The translations under genes and the position numbers were made by a program. Source: Pseudomonadota bacterium (GTDB taxonomy: Bacteria > Pseudomonadota > Gammaproteobacteria > Xanthomonadales > Xanthomonadaceae). Taken from it: a DNA stretch of 64,000 nucleotides. Shown piece after piece: positions 43,288 to 52,254 of the stretch (positions within the stretch are counted from its first letter, which is position 1; the number at the start of each line of letters is the position of its first letter). The stretch spans positions 1-64,000 of the forward strand of contig JAKACT010000002.1 in the NCBI GenBank assembly GCA_021821195.1, written 5' to 3'. The notes under the pieces were generated by a model. It was not told where the DNA came from and ran no database searches. It worked only from the letters and a program-made list of their open reading frames with translations.

Positions 43288-44790
43288 TCACTTCACGCCG
43301 TGCATCAGCCGCTGGATCAGCGGCGCGATCAGGAACAACAGCACGCCGGCGCCGATCAGTACCCAGAACCCGAAGGTGTAGCCGGCCTGCGCCGAGGCCA
43401 CGGTCATGCCGGCCTCGCCGCTGACGCTGCTGGCGAAGATGCCGGACAGGTTGTTGCCGATCGCGGTGGACAGGAACCAGCCACCCATGCCGAAACCGAC
43501 CAGGCGCACCGGCGCCAGCTTGGTCACCATCGACAGGCCGATCGGCGACAGGCACAGCTCGCCCACCGACTGGATCACGTAGACCATGAACAGCGTCCAG
43601 AACGGGATCTTCATGGTCTGCGGATCGACCATGCTGGACAGCGCGATCATCAGCAGCAGGAAGGCCAGGCCGTTGAAGATGATGCCGAGGCCGAACTTGC
43701 GCGGAATCGACGGATTGGCGCGCCCCATGCGGATCCAGATCCAGGCGACCACCGGCGCCAGGGTGATGATGGCCAGCGAGTTGACCGACTGGAACCAGCC
43801 CACCGGGAAGGTCCAGCCGCCGAAGTCGCGCTCGACGATGTTCTGGGCCAGGAAGTTGAACGAGCTGCCCGCCTGCTCGAAGAACATCCAGAACAGCACG
43901 TTGAAGGCGAAGATGATCAGCATCGCGATCGCCTTGTCGCGGGCGACGGCGCCGTTGGCGAAACCTTCGCGCAGGATCAGCACGCACAGCACCACGAACA
44001 GCGCGGTCAGCAGGATCTGCAGATTGTTGGCGTCGATGGTCAGCAGGAAGTAGATCGCCGGGATCGCCACCAGCACGCCCACCGCCACCATCAGCACGCG
44101 GCCGAGACCTTCCGCGCCGGCGGTGGGGCGACCGATGCCCTGCAGCTGCACGCGGCCCACCCAGAACCACACCAGGCTGACCAGCATGCCGATGCCGGAG
44201 GCGATGAACACCGCCTTGTAAGCCGGCATTTCCGAGGAGCCGCCGAACATGTTCTCGGCCAGGAAGCCGGTCAGGACCGGGGCGATCAGCGCACCGGCGT
44301 TGATACCCATGTAGAACAGGGTGAAACCGGAATCGCGGCGCTCGTCGCCGGTCGAATACAGCTGGCCGACCATGGTCGAGATGTTGGGCTTGAACAAGCC
44401 GTTGCCGGCGATGACAGTGGCCAGGCCCATCTTGAACACCGTCTCGCTGGGCACCGTGATCATGAACAGGCCGGCCGCCATCACCACCGCGCCCAGCAGG
44501 ATCGAACGCTGGTAGCCCAGCACCTTGTCGGCCACGTAGCCGCCGAACAGCGCCGCCGCGTAGACCAGCGCCAGGTAGGCGCCGTACAGCTTGCTGGCCG
44601 AGGCCTCGCCGGAGGAATCACCGCCAAAGAACTGCGCCACGATGTACAGCGCCAGCGCCCAGCGCATGCCGTAGAAGGCGAAGCGCTCCCAGAACTCGGT
44701 CATGAACAGCATCCACAGCGGACGCGGATGGCCCATCACCTGCTTGAATTCCGGAACTGCGCCCGGCGTCGTGTTAGCGGCTCCGCTCAT
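43288..44790 (-). CDS. Proton-dependent oligopeptide transporter (POT family)
   Basis: The protein has 500 residues and about 14 transmembrane helices. MTEFWERFAFYGMRWAL (about 30-46) holds the ExxER motif for proton coupling, GLFKPNISTMVGQLY and DERRDSGFTLFYMGINAGA the PTR2 signatures, and VGELCLSPIGLSMVTKLAP the second signature. It imports di- and tripeptides. It lies next to the genes for tyrosine and tryptophan breakdown, which fits uptake of peptides as an amino-acid source. The gene is 170 bp downstream of kynA, beyond a terminator, so it should have its own promoter. Confidence 0.94.
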   Translation of the reverse strand: MSGAANTTPGAVPEFKQVMGHPRPLWMLFMTEFWERFAFYGMRWALALYIVAQFFGGDSSGEASASKLYGAYLALVYAAALFGGYVADKVLGYQRSILLGAVVMAAGLFMITVPSETVFKMGLATVIAGNGLFKPNISTMVGQLYSTGDERRDSGFTLFYMGINAGALIAPVLTGFLAENMFGGSSEMPAYKAVFIASGIGMLVSLVWFWVGRVQLQGIGRPTAGAEGLGRVLMVAVGVLVAIPAIYFLLTIDANNLQILLTALFVVLCVLILREGFANGAVARDKAIAMLIIFAFNVLFWMFFEQAGSSFNFLAQNIVERDFGGWTFPVGWFQSVNSLAIITLAPVVAWIWIRMGRANPSIPRKFGLGIIFNGLAFLLLMIALSSMVDPQTMKIPFWTLFMVYVIQSVGELCLSPIGLSMVTKLAPVRLVGFGMGGWFLSTAIGNNLSGIFASSVSGEAGMTVASAQAGYTFGFWVLIGAGVLLFLIAPLIQRLMHGVK

Positions 44791-44927
44791 GCGGAATCCC
44801 CCCGTCTAGAGTTATGGAAATGGCGTGTGGAACCGGCCTGCGATGGGCGCGGAACCGGGCGAGGATGGCCGACCGGTGCGGGCAACGTCAAACCGGGCGC
44901 ATTCAGGACAGCCTGCTGCAAAGCAGC

Positions 44928-44949
44928 AAAACGCGCCCCGCGGGGCGCG
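44928..44949 (-). terminator. Rho-independent terminator after kynA
   Basis: CGCGCCCC/GGGGCGCG (44932-44939 and 44942-44949) with a 2-base centre is followed on the minus strand by TTTT, 11 bases past the kynA stop. Confidence 0.8.
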
Positions 44950-44960
44950 GGCAAGCCGGC

Positions 44961-45848
44961 TTAGGCGGCGCCGTCGCGGCCCGGCCCGACCGAGGTGCGC
45001 ACCTCGAACAACTCCGGGAAAAAAGTCAGGTCGAGCGCGCGCTTGAGGAAGGACACGCCGCTGGAACCGCCGGTGCCGCGCTTGAAGCCGATGATCCGCT
45101 GCACCGTGCGCATGTGGCGGAAGCGCCACAGCTGGAACTGGGTCTCCAGGTCCACCAGGTCCTCGCACAGCTGGTACTCGCGCCAGTAGCGGTTGGTGTC
45201 CTCGTAGATGCGCTCGAACACGGGCACCAGTGCCGCGTCCAGCACGTGCGGCTGCGTCCAGTCGCGCGCCAGGTGCGCGGCCGGCACCGGATGGCCCCAG
45301 CGGGCCAGGTAGCGCAGGAATTCGTCGTACAGGCTGGGCGCGCGCAGCACCGCATCCAGCGCGGCTTGGCCGGCGGGATCGTGGGCGAACACCTTGAGCA
45401 TCGCCGCGTTCTTGTTGCCGAGCAGGAACTCCACCGTGCGGTATTGCAACGACTGGAAGCCGGACGACGGCCCCAGCACGTCGCGGAACTCCATGTATTC
45501 CGACGGCGTCAGCGTCTCCAGCACCGACCATTGCGCGGTCAGCTGGTCGAGCACGCGCTTGCAGCGCGCGGCCACCTTGCCGAACTGCCAGACGCGGTCA
45601 TTGCGCAGGTGCTCCACCGCCGCGGACAGCTCGTGGATCAGCAGCTTCAGCCACAGCTCGCTGGTCTGGTGCTGGACGATGAACAGCATCTCGTCGTGGT
45701 GCGCCGGGCTCGACAGCGGCTGCTGTGCCGACAACAGGCGGTCCAGCCGCAAGTAGCCGCCGTAGGTGATGCGGCCGGCCAGGTCGGTATGGATGTCGGC
45801 TTCGAGGTCGCGCTGGTTGGCGCTGGCGGTATCGTGTTCGCTGCTCAT
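44961..45848 (-). CDS. kynA: Tryptophan 2,3-dioxygenase
   Basis: The protein has 295 residues. [36 protein letters not shown] (about 50-69), [19 protein letters not shown] and [33 protein letters not shown] hold the substrate site and the axial heme His (RHMRTV). It is the soluble tetrameric enzyme that starts the kynurenine pathway. Close relatives are the Xanthomonas campestris enzyme of known structure. No other kyn gene is adjacent. The gene is divergent from the dehydrogenase operon. Confidence 0.97.
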   Translation of the reverse strand: MSSEHDTASANQRDLEADIHTDLAGRITYGGYLRLDRLLSAQQPLSSPAHHDEMLFIVQHQTSELWLKLLIHELSAAVEHLRNDRVWQFGKVAARCKRVLDQLTAQWSVLETLTPSEYMEFRDVLGPSSGFQSLQYRTVEFLLGNKNAAMLKVFAHDPAGQAALDAVLRAPSLYDEFLRYLARWGHPVPAAHLARDWTQPHVLDAALVPVFERIYEDTNRYWREYQLCEDLVDLETQFQLWRFRHMRTVQRIIGFKRGTGGSSGVSFLKRALDLTFFPELFEVRTSVGPGRDGAA

Positions 45849-45950
45849 CGCGCGATTCTCGCACGACGCCTTGCAGCGCCGCGCTGATCCGCGTCAAGTA
45901 CCTTGCGATGCCGCAGCGCGCAACGGCTTGCCAACGCATCGCCGGTATCA

Positions 45951-45966
45951 TGGAGCAATTGCTCCA
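45951..45966. promoter_or_regulatory. Perfect 16-bp palindrome upstream of the dehydrogenase operon
   Basis: TGGAGCAATTGCTCCA is a perfect inverted repeat ending 14 bp before the start of the E1-alpha gene at 45981. It is in the 132-bp divergent region between kynA and the operon and looks like a repressor or activator site. The binding protein is unknown. Confidence 0.55.
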
Positions 45967-45980
45967 ACCTCAAGGCAATC

Positions 45981-47057
45981 ATGACTACTGCCGCCAGCTT
46001 CGAAATCGAATACCTGCAATACCTCAAGCCCGATGGCACCCTGGCCGGCCCGCTGCCGCCCGCGGTGGCCGATGCGGCGGCGCTGCTGCCGCTGTTCAAG
46101 CAGATGCTGTTCTTGCGCACCTTCGACAGCAAGGCCATCGCCCTGCAGCGCACCGGCAAGCTGGGCACCTACGCCGCCTGCCTAGGCCACGAGGCCACCC
46201 ACGTCGGCATCGGCGCGTCGATGCAGCCGGAAGACGTATTCGCCCCCAGCTATCGCGAATACGGCGCGCAGTTCGCCCGCGGCATGCGCCCGCGCGAAGT
46301 GCTGATGTACTGGGGCGGCGACGAGCGCGGCAACCTGCTGACCGGCGCGCCGGCCCACGACTATCCGTGGTGCGTGCCGATTTCCACCCAGATGCTGATG
46401 GCCTCCGGCGCCGCGCTGAGCTTCAAGCTGCGCAAGCAGGACCGGGTGGCGGTGGCGGTGTGCGGCGATGGCGGCTCGTCGAAAACCGACTTCTACGCCG
46501 CGGTGAACTCGGCCGGCGCCTACCAGCTGCCGCTGGTGCTGTGCGTGGTCAACAACGGCTGGGCGATCAGCGTGCCGCGCAAGGCCCAGACTGGCGCCGA
46601 AACGCTGGCGCAGAAGGGCCTGGCCGGCGGCCTGCACTGCCTGCAGGTGGACGGCAACGACATCGTCGCGGTGCTGGAAGCGATGCGCCGCGCCCACCAG
46701 CGCGCGCGCGCCGGCCAGGGCGGCAGCGTGATCGAGTTCATGACCTACCGCCTGCACGACCACACCACCGCCGACGATGCCCGCCGCTACCGCGGCGAGG
46801 ACGAAGTGAAGCAGGCCTGGCTGAAGGAGCCGTTCCTGCGCCTGCGCAAGTTCCTGACCGATGCCGGGCTGTGGGACGAAGCGCAGGAAAAGGCCTGGAT
46901 CGAGGAGAGCGGCAAGCGCGTGGACGTGGAAATCAACGCCTACCTGGAAACCCCGGTGCAGCCGGTGGAAGCGATGTTCGACTACCTCTACGGCGACATG
47001 CCGGCCGAGGTGCTGGCGCAGCGGGCAGCCGCGGTCGCGCTGGAGGGCCGGGCATGA
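45981..47057 (+). CDS. pdhA: 2-oxoacid dehydrogenase E1 component, alpha subunit
   Basis: The protein has 358 residues. GTYAACLGHEATHVGIGASM and YREYGAQFARG are the substrate-side signatures, and GDGGSSKTDFYAAVNSAGAYQLPLVLCVVNNGW is the thiamine-diphosphate motif with GDG and NN. RLHDHTTADDARRYR is the phosphorylation-loop equivalent. It belongs to the heterotetrameric E1 type used by branched-chain 2-oxoacid and by Gram-positive-like pyruvate dehydrogenases. The substrate is not certain; pyruvate is suggested only by similarity of the beta subunit to such PdhB. It overlaps the next gene by four bases. No E3 gene is in the window. Confidence 0.88.
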   Translation: MTTAASFEIEYLQYLKPDGTLAGPLPPAVADAAALLPLFKQMLFLRTFDSKAIALQRTGKLGTYAACLGHEATHVGIGASMQPEDVFAPSYREYGAQFARGMRPREVLMYWGGDERGNLLTGAPAHDYPWCVPISTQMLMASGAALSFKLRKQDRVAVAVCGDGGSSKTDFYAAVNSAGAYQLPLVLCVVNNGWAISVPRKAQTGAETLAQKGLAGGLHCLQVDGNDIVAVLEAMRRAHQRARAGQGGSVIEFMTYRLHDHTTADDARRYRGEDEVKQAWLKEPFLRLRKFLTDAGLWDEAQEKAWIEESGKRVDVEINAYLETPVQPVEAMFDYLYGDMPAEVLAQRAAAVALEGRA

Positions 47058-48040
47058 GCGCGCAACCCATCACCCTGATCGAGGCGATCACCCAGGCGCT
47101 GGCCCATGAACTGCGCAACGACGAATCCGTGGTGGTGCTGGGCGAGGACGTGGGCGTCAACGGCGGCGTGTTCCGCGCCACCGCCGGCCTGTCCGCGCAG
47201 TTCGGCACCGAACGCATCCTCGACACGCCGCTGGACGAAACCACCATCGCCGGCCTGACCGTGGGCATGGCCTCGCAGGGCATGAAGCCGGTGGCCGAAG
47301 CCCAGTTCGACGGCTTCATGTACCCGATGGTCGATTTCATCGTCTGCCACGCCGCGCGCATGCGCTACCGCACCCGCGGCCGGCTGACCTGCCCGATGGT
47401 GCTGCGGGTACCGTGGGGCGGCGGCATCCGTGCGCCGGAACACCATTCCGAAGCCAACGAGTCCATCTTCACCAACGTGCCCGGCCTGCGGGTGGTGATG
47501 CCGAGCTCCCCGCAGCGCGCCTACGGGCTGCTGCTGGCCGCGATCCGCGATCCGGATCCGGTCATCTACATGGAGCCCAAGCGCATCTACCGCCAGTACA
47601 AGGAACTGGTGCCGGATGACGGTGAGGCGTTGCCGCTGGACGTGTGCTACGTGCTGCGCGACGGGTCCGACGTCACGCTGGTGACCTGGGGCGCGCAGGT
47701 GAAGGAAACCCTGGAGGCCGCCGAGAAGCTGGCCGCCGAGGGCATCAGCGCCGAGGTCATCGACGTCGCCACGCTGACCCCGCTGGACTTCGACACCATC
47801 GCCGAGTCGGTGGCCAAGACCGGCCGCTGCGTGATCGTGCACGAGGCCGCCAAGACCGCGGGCTTCGGCGCGGAGATCGCCGCGCGCGTCGCCGAGGAAT
47901 GCCTGTTCGACCTGCTGGCGCCGGTCGAGCGCGTCACCGGCTACGACACCCACATCCCGCTGTTCCGCCTCGAGATGAAGTACCTGCCGAGCGTGGACAA
48001 GATCATCGCCGCCACCCGGCGGGCGATGGCGTATTCGTAA
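47054..48040 (+). CDS. pdhB: 2-oxoacid dehydrogenase E1 component, beta subunit
   Basis: The protein has 328 residues. VVVLGEDVGVNGGVFRATAGLSAQFG (about 26-51), ILDTPLDETTIAGLTVGMA and APEHHSEANESIFTNVPGLRVVMPSSP are classic transketolase-type beta signatures. GKP-like KTGRCVIVHEAAKTAGFGAEI belongs to the C-terminal domain. With the alpha subunit it decarboxylates a 2-oxoacid on thiamine diphosphate. The start ATG lies inside the alpha gene's last codons. Wording such as GVNGGVFRAT is closest to pyruvate dehydrogenases of the PdhAB type. Confidence 0.9.
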   Translation: MSAQPITLIEAITQALAHELRNDESVVVLGEDVGVNGGVFRATAGLSAQFGTERILDTPLDETTIAGLTVGMASQGMKPVAEAQFDGFMYPMVDFIVCHAARMRYRTRGRLTCPMVLRVPWGGGIRAPEHHSEANESIFTNVPGLRVVMPSSPQRAYGLLLAAIRDPDPVIYMEPKRIYRQYKELVPDDGEALPLDVCYVLRDGSDVTLVTWGAQVKETLEAAEKLAAEGISAEVIDVATLTPLDFDTIAESVAKTGRCVIVHEAAKTAGFGAEIAARVAEECLFDLLAPVERVTGYDTHIPLFRLEMKYLPSVDKIIAATRRAMAYS

Positions 48041-48050
48041 AGGACAGCCC

Positions 48051-49379
48051 ATGAGCAAGAAGTTCCTCCTGCCCGATCTTGGCGAAGGCCTGCCAGACGC
48101 GACCATCGTGGAGTGGTACGTCAAGGAAGGCGACGTGATCCGCCTCGACGAGAACCTGGTTTCGATGGAGACCGCCAAGGCGGTGGTCGACGTGCCCTCG
48201 CCGGTCTCCGGCAAGGTGCTGAAGCTGGCCGGTGGCCCCGGCGACGTGATCGTCACCGGCACCATGCTGGCCGAATTCGAAATCGACCCCAGCCTGCCGC
48301 AGCGTGCGGAAGGCCAGGATACCGGCCACCACCACGGCCCGTCGCACGCCGCCCCGGAACCGGCGGCGCCCGCGTCTGCGGCAACCGCCGCGAAGGCGGA
48401 GCCGGAAGACGCCGGCACAGTGGTCGGCGCGATGCAGGTCGGCAACGCGGTGGTCAGCGAAGCTGCGGTTGCGGTTGGCGGGGTCAAGGCGGTGCCGGCG
48501 GTGCGCGCGATGGCGCGCAAGCTCGGCGTCGACCTCACCCGCGTACGCGCGAGCGGCGTGGACGGCACGGTCAGCATGGACGACGTGAAGCGCGCGGCGG
48601 CCGACGGTTCGGCCAAGCCGGGGGCCGCGCCGGTGGCACGCGCAGCGGCCCCGGCGGCGGCCGCTGCCGCACCGGCCCAGCGCAGCACCGTGTCGCAGAC
48701 CGGCAAGCCGATGCGCACCCAGCCGCCGGGCGTGGTCGCCAGCGGCCAGCCCGAACAGCTCAAGGGCGTGCGCCGCAACATGGCGCGGGTGATGGCCGAT
48801 GCCCGCGACCGAGTGGTGCAGACCACCCTGGTGGACGATGCCGACCTGCACCAGTGGCTGGGCAAGCAGGACATCACCGCCCGCACCATCCGCGCGATCG
48901 TGACCGCCTGCAAGGCCGAGCCCGCGCTCAATGCGTGGTTCGACGACGAAAACCTCACCCTGACCAAGCATCCGCACGTGGACCTGGGGCTGGCGGTGGA
49001 CACCCCCGACGGCCTGTTCGTGCCGGCGCTGCGCAATGCCCACCTGCTGGACAGCCGCGGCCTGCGCGAAGGCATCAACCGCCTGCGCACGCAGGTGGAA
49101 GACCGCTCGATCCCGGCATCGGAGCTGAGCGGCTACACCATCTCGCTGTCCAATTTCGGCGTGTTCGCCGGCCGCTACGGCACCGTGGTGGTGGTGCCGC
49201 CGTGCGTGGCCATCGTCGGCGTGGGCAAGCTGTCGCACGACGTGGTGGCGGTGATGGGCGGCATCGAGGTGCATCGCCGCATGCCCATCAGCCTGACCTT
49301 CGACCACCGCGCCTGCACCGGCGGCGAAGCCGCGCGCTTCCTCAAGGCGCTGCTGGACGACCTGGCCCTGCCGCAGTAA
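48051..49379 (+). CDS. pdhC: 2-oxoacid dehydrogenase E2 component, lipoyl acyltransferase
   Basis: The protein has 442 residues. One lipoyl domain carries the modified Lys43 (SMETAKAVVD), a peripheral-subunit-binding domain lies at about 145-180 (AVPAVRAMARKLGVDLTRVRASGVDGTVSMDDV), and the catalytic domain starts at about 240 (KGVRRNMARVM). Ala/Pro-rich linkers join them. The active-site segment near residue 417 is FDHRACTGGEAARF: His419 is present but the usual Asp of DHRxxDG is Thr423. It starts ten bases after the beta subunit gene. A strong terminator ends the operon. Confidence 0.9.
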   Translation: MSKKFLLPDLGEGLPDATIVEWYVKEGDVIRLDENLVSMETAKAVVDVPSPVSGKVLKLAGGPGDVIVTGTMLAEFEIDPSLPQRAEGQDTGHHHGPSHAAPEPAAPASAATAAKAEPEDAGTVVGAMQVGNAVVSEAAVAVGGVKAVPAVRAMARKLGVDLTRVRASGVDGTVSMDDVKRAAADGSAKPGAAPVARAAAPAAAAAAPAQRSTVSQTGKPMRTQPPGVVASGQPEQLKGVRRNMARVMADARDRVVQTTLVDDADLHQWLGKQDITARTIRAIVTACKAEPALNAWFDDENLTLTKHPHVDLGLAVDTPDGLFVPALRNAHLLDSRGLREGINRLRTQVEDRSIPASELSGYTISLSNFGVFAGRYGTVVVVPPCVAIVGVGKLSHDVVAVMGGIEVHRRMPISLTFDHRACTGGEAARFLKALLDDLALPQ

Positions 49380-49402
49380 ATCCAGCACATGGCGACAGCA
49401 AG

Positions 49403-49428
49403 ACGGCGGGCTTCGGCCCGCCGTTTTC
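49403..49428 (+). terminator. Rho-independent terminator of the dehydrogenase operon
   Basis: ACGGCGGGC/GCCCGCCGT (49403-49411 and 49416-49424) with a stable TTCG tetraloop is followed by TTTC. It lies 24 bases past the E2 stop and ahead of a convergent gene. Confidence 0.9.
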
Positions 49429-49442
49429 GTTTGCCGCCGAAC

Positions 49443-49751
49443 CTACCGCCGGAAGGCGCTGCGCCGCAGCCAGGACGCCACCGCCAGCACCAGCAGGAAC
49501 ACCCCGTAGCCCACCGAGGTGGCGAGGACCTGCGGCCACAGCGCGCCGTGGCTGCGGTCGGCGTGGTCGAAACTCCAGTACAGGCTGAGCAGGCAGCCGG
49601 CATAGGCCAGCAGCAGGGCGATGCCGTCGAAGCGCCGGCGCGCGGCGGTGCGCGGCTGGCGCGGATACAGCCAGTACAACGCCGACAGGATCAGGAACCA
49701 CGGCGCGAACAGCACCAGCGCCAGCACCGGCAACGCGGCGAGGTTGTTCAC
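49443..49751 (-). CDS. Small hypothetical membrane protein
   Basis: The protein has 102 residues and three hydrophobic helices (about 5-28, 43-60 and 72-94), with Arg-rich turns (RQPRTAARRRF) and a C terminus of RRSAFRR. No known domain is recognised. It overlaps the trpS stop by four bases (ATGA), so it is translationally coupled to trpS and must be a real gene. Function unknown. Confidence 0.72.
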   Translation of the reverse strand: MNNLAALPVLALVLFAPWFLILSALYWLYPRQPRTAARRRFDGIALLLAYAGCLLSLYWSFDHADRSHGALWPQVLATSVGYGVFLLVLAVASWLRRSAFRR

Positions 49752-51067
49752 GCCTTGCCGCCCTCGCCTTCCAGCGCCGCGGCCACGAACGCTGCCAGCG
49801 CGGCGTTCACTTCGGCGCTGGTCACGCCCTCGCCCAGCATGAAGTCGCTGGCGTCGTCGCCCACCTCGCCTTGCTTGATCGCGGCCACGCGCTGGCCGGC
49901 ATCGCGCGGCGAATCGAAGCCCACGCTCTGCAGCAGCACGCGCTCGCCCTGCACCAGCTTGAAGTAGAACTTGCCGTCGGCATCGCGGTACTGCTTGAAC
50001 ACGGGCAGCGCATCGGCGTCCTTCTTCGCTGCCGGCTTACCGCCATCGACCACGACCGACGACAGGTCGCGCAGACCCACCGCCGAGCGCAGGCGCACCA
50101 GCGTGGGGGTGGCGTGGGTCGCGCGCAGGCGCGCCGCACCGTCGCGCAAGACCGCTTCGATCTCCGCCGGCTTCGCCATCAGTGCCTCGTACTTCTCGCG
50201 CAGCGGCGCCACTTCCGCATCGATGCGCTCGAACAGCTTCTGCTTGGCGTCGCCCCAGCCGATGCCGTCGGCGAAGGCCTGCGCGAAGGCTGCGGTTTCC
50301 TCCTTCGAGGCGAACGCCTGGTAGAGCTGGAACAGCGCCGAGCCCTCGGTGTCCTTGCGCTCGCCGGGCGCGCGCGAGTCGGTGAGGATGCCGGCAATCA
50401 GCTTCTTCAGTTCGTTGCGGGGGGCGAACAGCGGGATGGTGTTGTCGTAGCTCTTGCTCATCTTGCGGCCGTCGAGGCCCGGCAAGGTCGCCACGTTGTC
50501 GTCGATCACCACTTCCGGCAGCACGAAGTGTTCGCCGTACAGGTGGTTGAAGCGCTGGCCGAAGTCGCGCGCCATCTCGATGTGCTGGATCTGGTCGCGG
50601 CCCACCGGCACTTTGTTGGCGTTGAAAATCAGGATGTCGGCGGCCATCAGCACCGGGTACATGAACAGCCCGGCATTGATGCCGGCATCGTCGTCCTCGC
50701 CCTCGGCGCGGTTGCGGTCCACCGCCGCCTTGTAGGCATGGGCGCGGTTGAGCAGGCCCTTGCCGGCCACGCAGGTCAGGAACCAGGTGAGTTCGGGGAT
50801 CTCGGGGATGTCGCTCTGGCGGTAGAACCAGTTCTTTTCCACGTCCAGCCCGCAGGCCAGCCAGGTGGCGGCGATTTCCAGCGTGCTGCGCTGCACCCGC
50901 GCCGGGTCGCCGCATTTCACCAGTGCGTGGAAGTCGGCGAGGAAATAGAAGTTCTCGACGTCGGCGGCCTGCGCGCTGGCCAGCGCCGGGCGGATCGCGC
51001 CGACGTAGTTGCCCAGGTGCGGCGTGCCGGACGTGGTGATGCCGGTCAGGATGCGGGTCTTGCTCAT
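49748..51067 (-). CDS. trpS: Tryptophanyl-tRNA synthetase with C-terminal extension
   Basis: The protein has 439 residues, about 100 more than the usual 330-340. The HIGH-like TSGTPHLGNYVGA (about 12-24) and KMSKS (about 200-204) class I motifs are intact. MYPVLMAADILIFNANKVPVGRDQIQH is the conserved dimer and tRNA region. From about residue 345 a further domain follows (SSVVVDGGKPAAKKDADALPVFKQYRDADGKFYFKLVQGERVLLQSVGFDSPRDAGQRVAAIKQ), which resembles a YegP/DUF1508-like fold seen at the end of some other proteins. The start is MSKTRILTG; a longer reading adds Arg-rich noise. Confidence 0.93.
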   Translation of the reverse strand: MSKTRILTGITTSGTPHLGNYVGAIRPALASAQAADVENFYFLADFHALVKCGDPARVQRSTLEIAATWLACGLDVEKNWFYRQSDIPEIPELTWFLTCVAGKGLLNRAHAYKAAVDRNRAEGEDDDAGINAGLFMYPVLMAADILIFNANKVPVGRDQIQHIEMARDFGQRFNHLYGEHFVLPEVVIDDNVATLPGLDGRKMSKSYDNTIPLFAPRNELKKLIAGILTDSRAPGERKDTEGSALFQLYQAFASKEETAAFAQAFADGIGWGDAKQKLFERIDAEVAPLREKYEALMAKPAEIEAVLRDGAARLRATHATPTLVRLRSAVGLRDLSSVVVDGGKPAAKKDADALPVFKQYRDADGKFYFKLVQGERVLLQSVGFDSPRDAGQRVAAIKQGEVGDDASDFMLGEGVTSAEVNAALAAFVAAALEGEGGKA

Positions 51068-51193
51068 GCGGTGGACGCTGTCGGAACGCGGGGAGTGGGC
51101 CACACAGTGTACCCGCGCCACCCGGCAACCCCGTTCGCCGGCGCCGTGCGTTGGCAGCAGTGCAGCGCAATGCCTGCGCCCCCGGAGATTGCC

Positions 51194-51970
51194 ATGTTCC
51201 ACCGCCTGCTGTTCGCCCTTGCCGCCATCGCCGCCTGCACGCCTGCGACCGCGCGCGCGCCGCTGTCCGCCCAAACCTTGGTGGAGCTAACGCTGGTGGA
51301 CCGCGACACCGCCCAGGCCCTGCCCGAGTACCACCACCACGGCCGTGGCTGGGTGGCCGGCACGCCCGGCCACCGCTACGCGGTGCGCCTGGTCAACACC
51401 ACCGGTGAACGGGTGCTGGTGGTGCTGTCGGTGGATGGGGTGAATGCGGTCAGCGGCCAGGCCGCCGCGCCGTCGCAGGCGGGTTATGTGCTGGGTCCGT
51501 GGGAAAGCACCGAGATCGGCGGCTGGCGCAAGTCGCTGGACGACATCGCGCAGTTCGTGTTCACCGACCTGCCGGACAGCTACGCCGCGCGCACCGGGCG
51601 GCCGGACAACGTCGGCGTGGTGGGCATCGCGGTGTTCCGCGAACGCTGGCAGCGTCCGCTACCGCCACCGGCGCCGCCCGTTGCGGCTGCACCGCAGGCC
51701 AAGGCCGGGGCGGGCGCCGATCGCGCGATGGCGATGGAGGCGATGCCGCAACGCATCGGCACGGGCCACGGCCGACGCGAGCGCGCGCCGGTGGAGCAGA
51801 CCACGTTCGAGCGCGCCAGTGCCAGCCCGCAACAGGTCAGCGAGTTGCGCTACGACAGCGCGCAGGCGCTGGTGGCGATGGGCGTGCTGCCGCGCCGCCA
51901 TCAGGCGCAGGCCCGGCCGCAACCGCGCGCTTTCCCTGGCGGCTTCGTTCCCGATCCGCCGGGTCGTTGA
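51194..51970 (+). CDS. Exported hypothetical protein
   Basis: The protein has 258 residues with a signal peptide (about 1-21). A beta-rich domain runs from about 30 to 155 (TLVELTLVDRDTAQALPEYHHHGRGWVAGTPGHRYAVRLVNTTGERVLVVLSVDGVNAVSG ... GVVGIAVFRERW) and is followed by a Pro/Ala linker and a Gln/Arg-rich C terminus. The domain pattern occurs in conserved exported proteins of Xanthomonas relatives, without known function. GGAG eight bases before the ATG supports the start. It is divergent from trpS. Confidence 0.72.
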   Translation: MFHRLLFALAAIAACTPATARAPLSAQTLVELTLVDRDTAQALPEYHHHGRGWVAGTPGHRYAVRLVNTTGERVLVVLSVDGVNAVSGQAAAPSQAGYVLGPWESTEIGGWRKSLDDIAQFVFTDLPDSYAARTGRPDNVGVVGIAVFRERWQRPLPPPAPPVAAAPQAKAGAGADRAMAMEAMPQRIGTGHGRRERAPVEQTTFERASASPQQVSELRYDSAQALVAMGVLPRRHQAQARPQPRAFPGGFVPDPPGR

Positions 51971-52012
51971 ATAGCGCCGCGCCGGCGGCATCCATACCGC
52001 CGACGCCGATGC

Positions 52013-52141
52013 TTACTTGGCCGCGCCCTCGATCTTCTCGCCGGCCTTCTTGATGTCCTTGCCGGCGCCGGCAATGGTGTTGCAGCCAGCCAGGAAGGCT
52101 AGGCAGGCAAGCGTCAACAGCGCCATCTTCATCAGCTTCAT
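52013..52141 (-). CDS. Entericidin-like small lipoprotein (copy 1)
   Basis: The protein has 42 residues: signal peptide with lipobox LAGC, then NTIAGAGKDIKKAGEKIEGAAK. Ending, size and the CNTIAGAGKD start match the entericidin A/B family, membrane-bound lipoproteins proposed as a toxin/antidote pair in E. coli. The stop is at 52013-52015. It lies 113 bp upstream or downstream of a second copy, which shares the first ten mature residues. Confidence 0.85.
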   Translation of the reverse strand: MKLMKMALLTLACLAFLAGCNTIAGAGKDIKKAGEKIEGAAK

Positions 52142-52254
52142 GGGGGTTCTCCTCGGGATCCGGCGGACATTATCGGGCCGAGGGGAGGACAAGCAAGGGC
52201 ACTTCCCGCGCCGGCCGCCCGCTTGCTAGCGGGCGACCGGCGTCGGGGAGGCGA

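Noticed and set aside
42232-44964. A 910-codon open plus-strand frame over the MarR and peptide transporter region
   Set aside because: It covers hppD, marR and the transporter in wrong frames; composition is His/Gln/Arg-rich as in GC-rich shadow frames.
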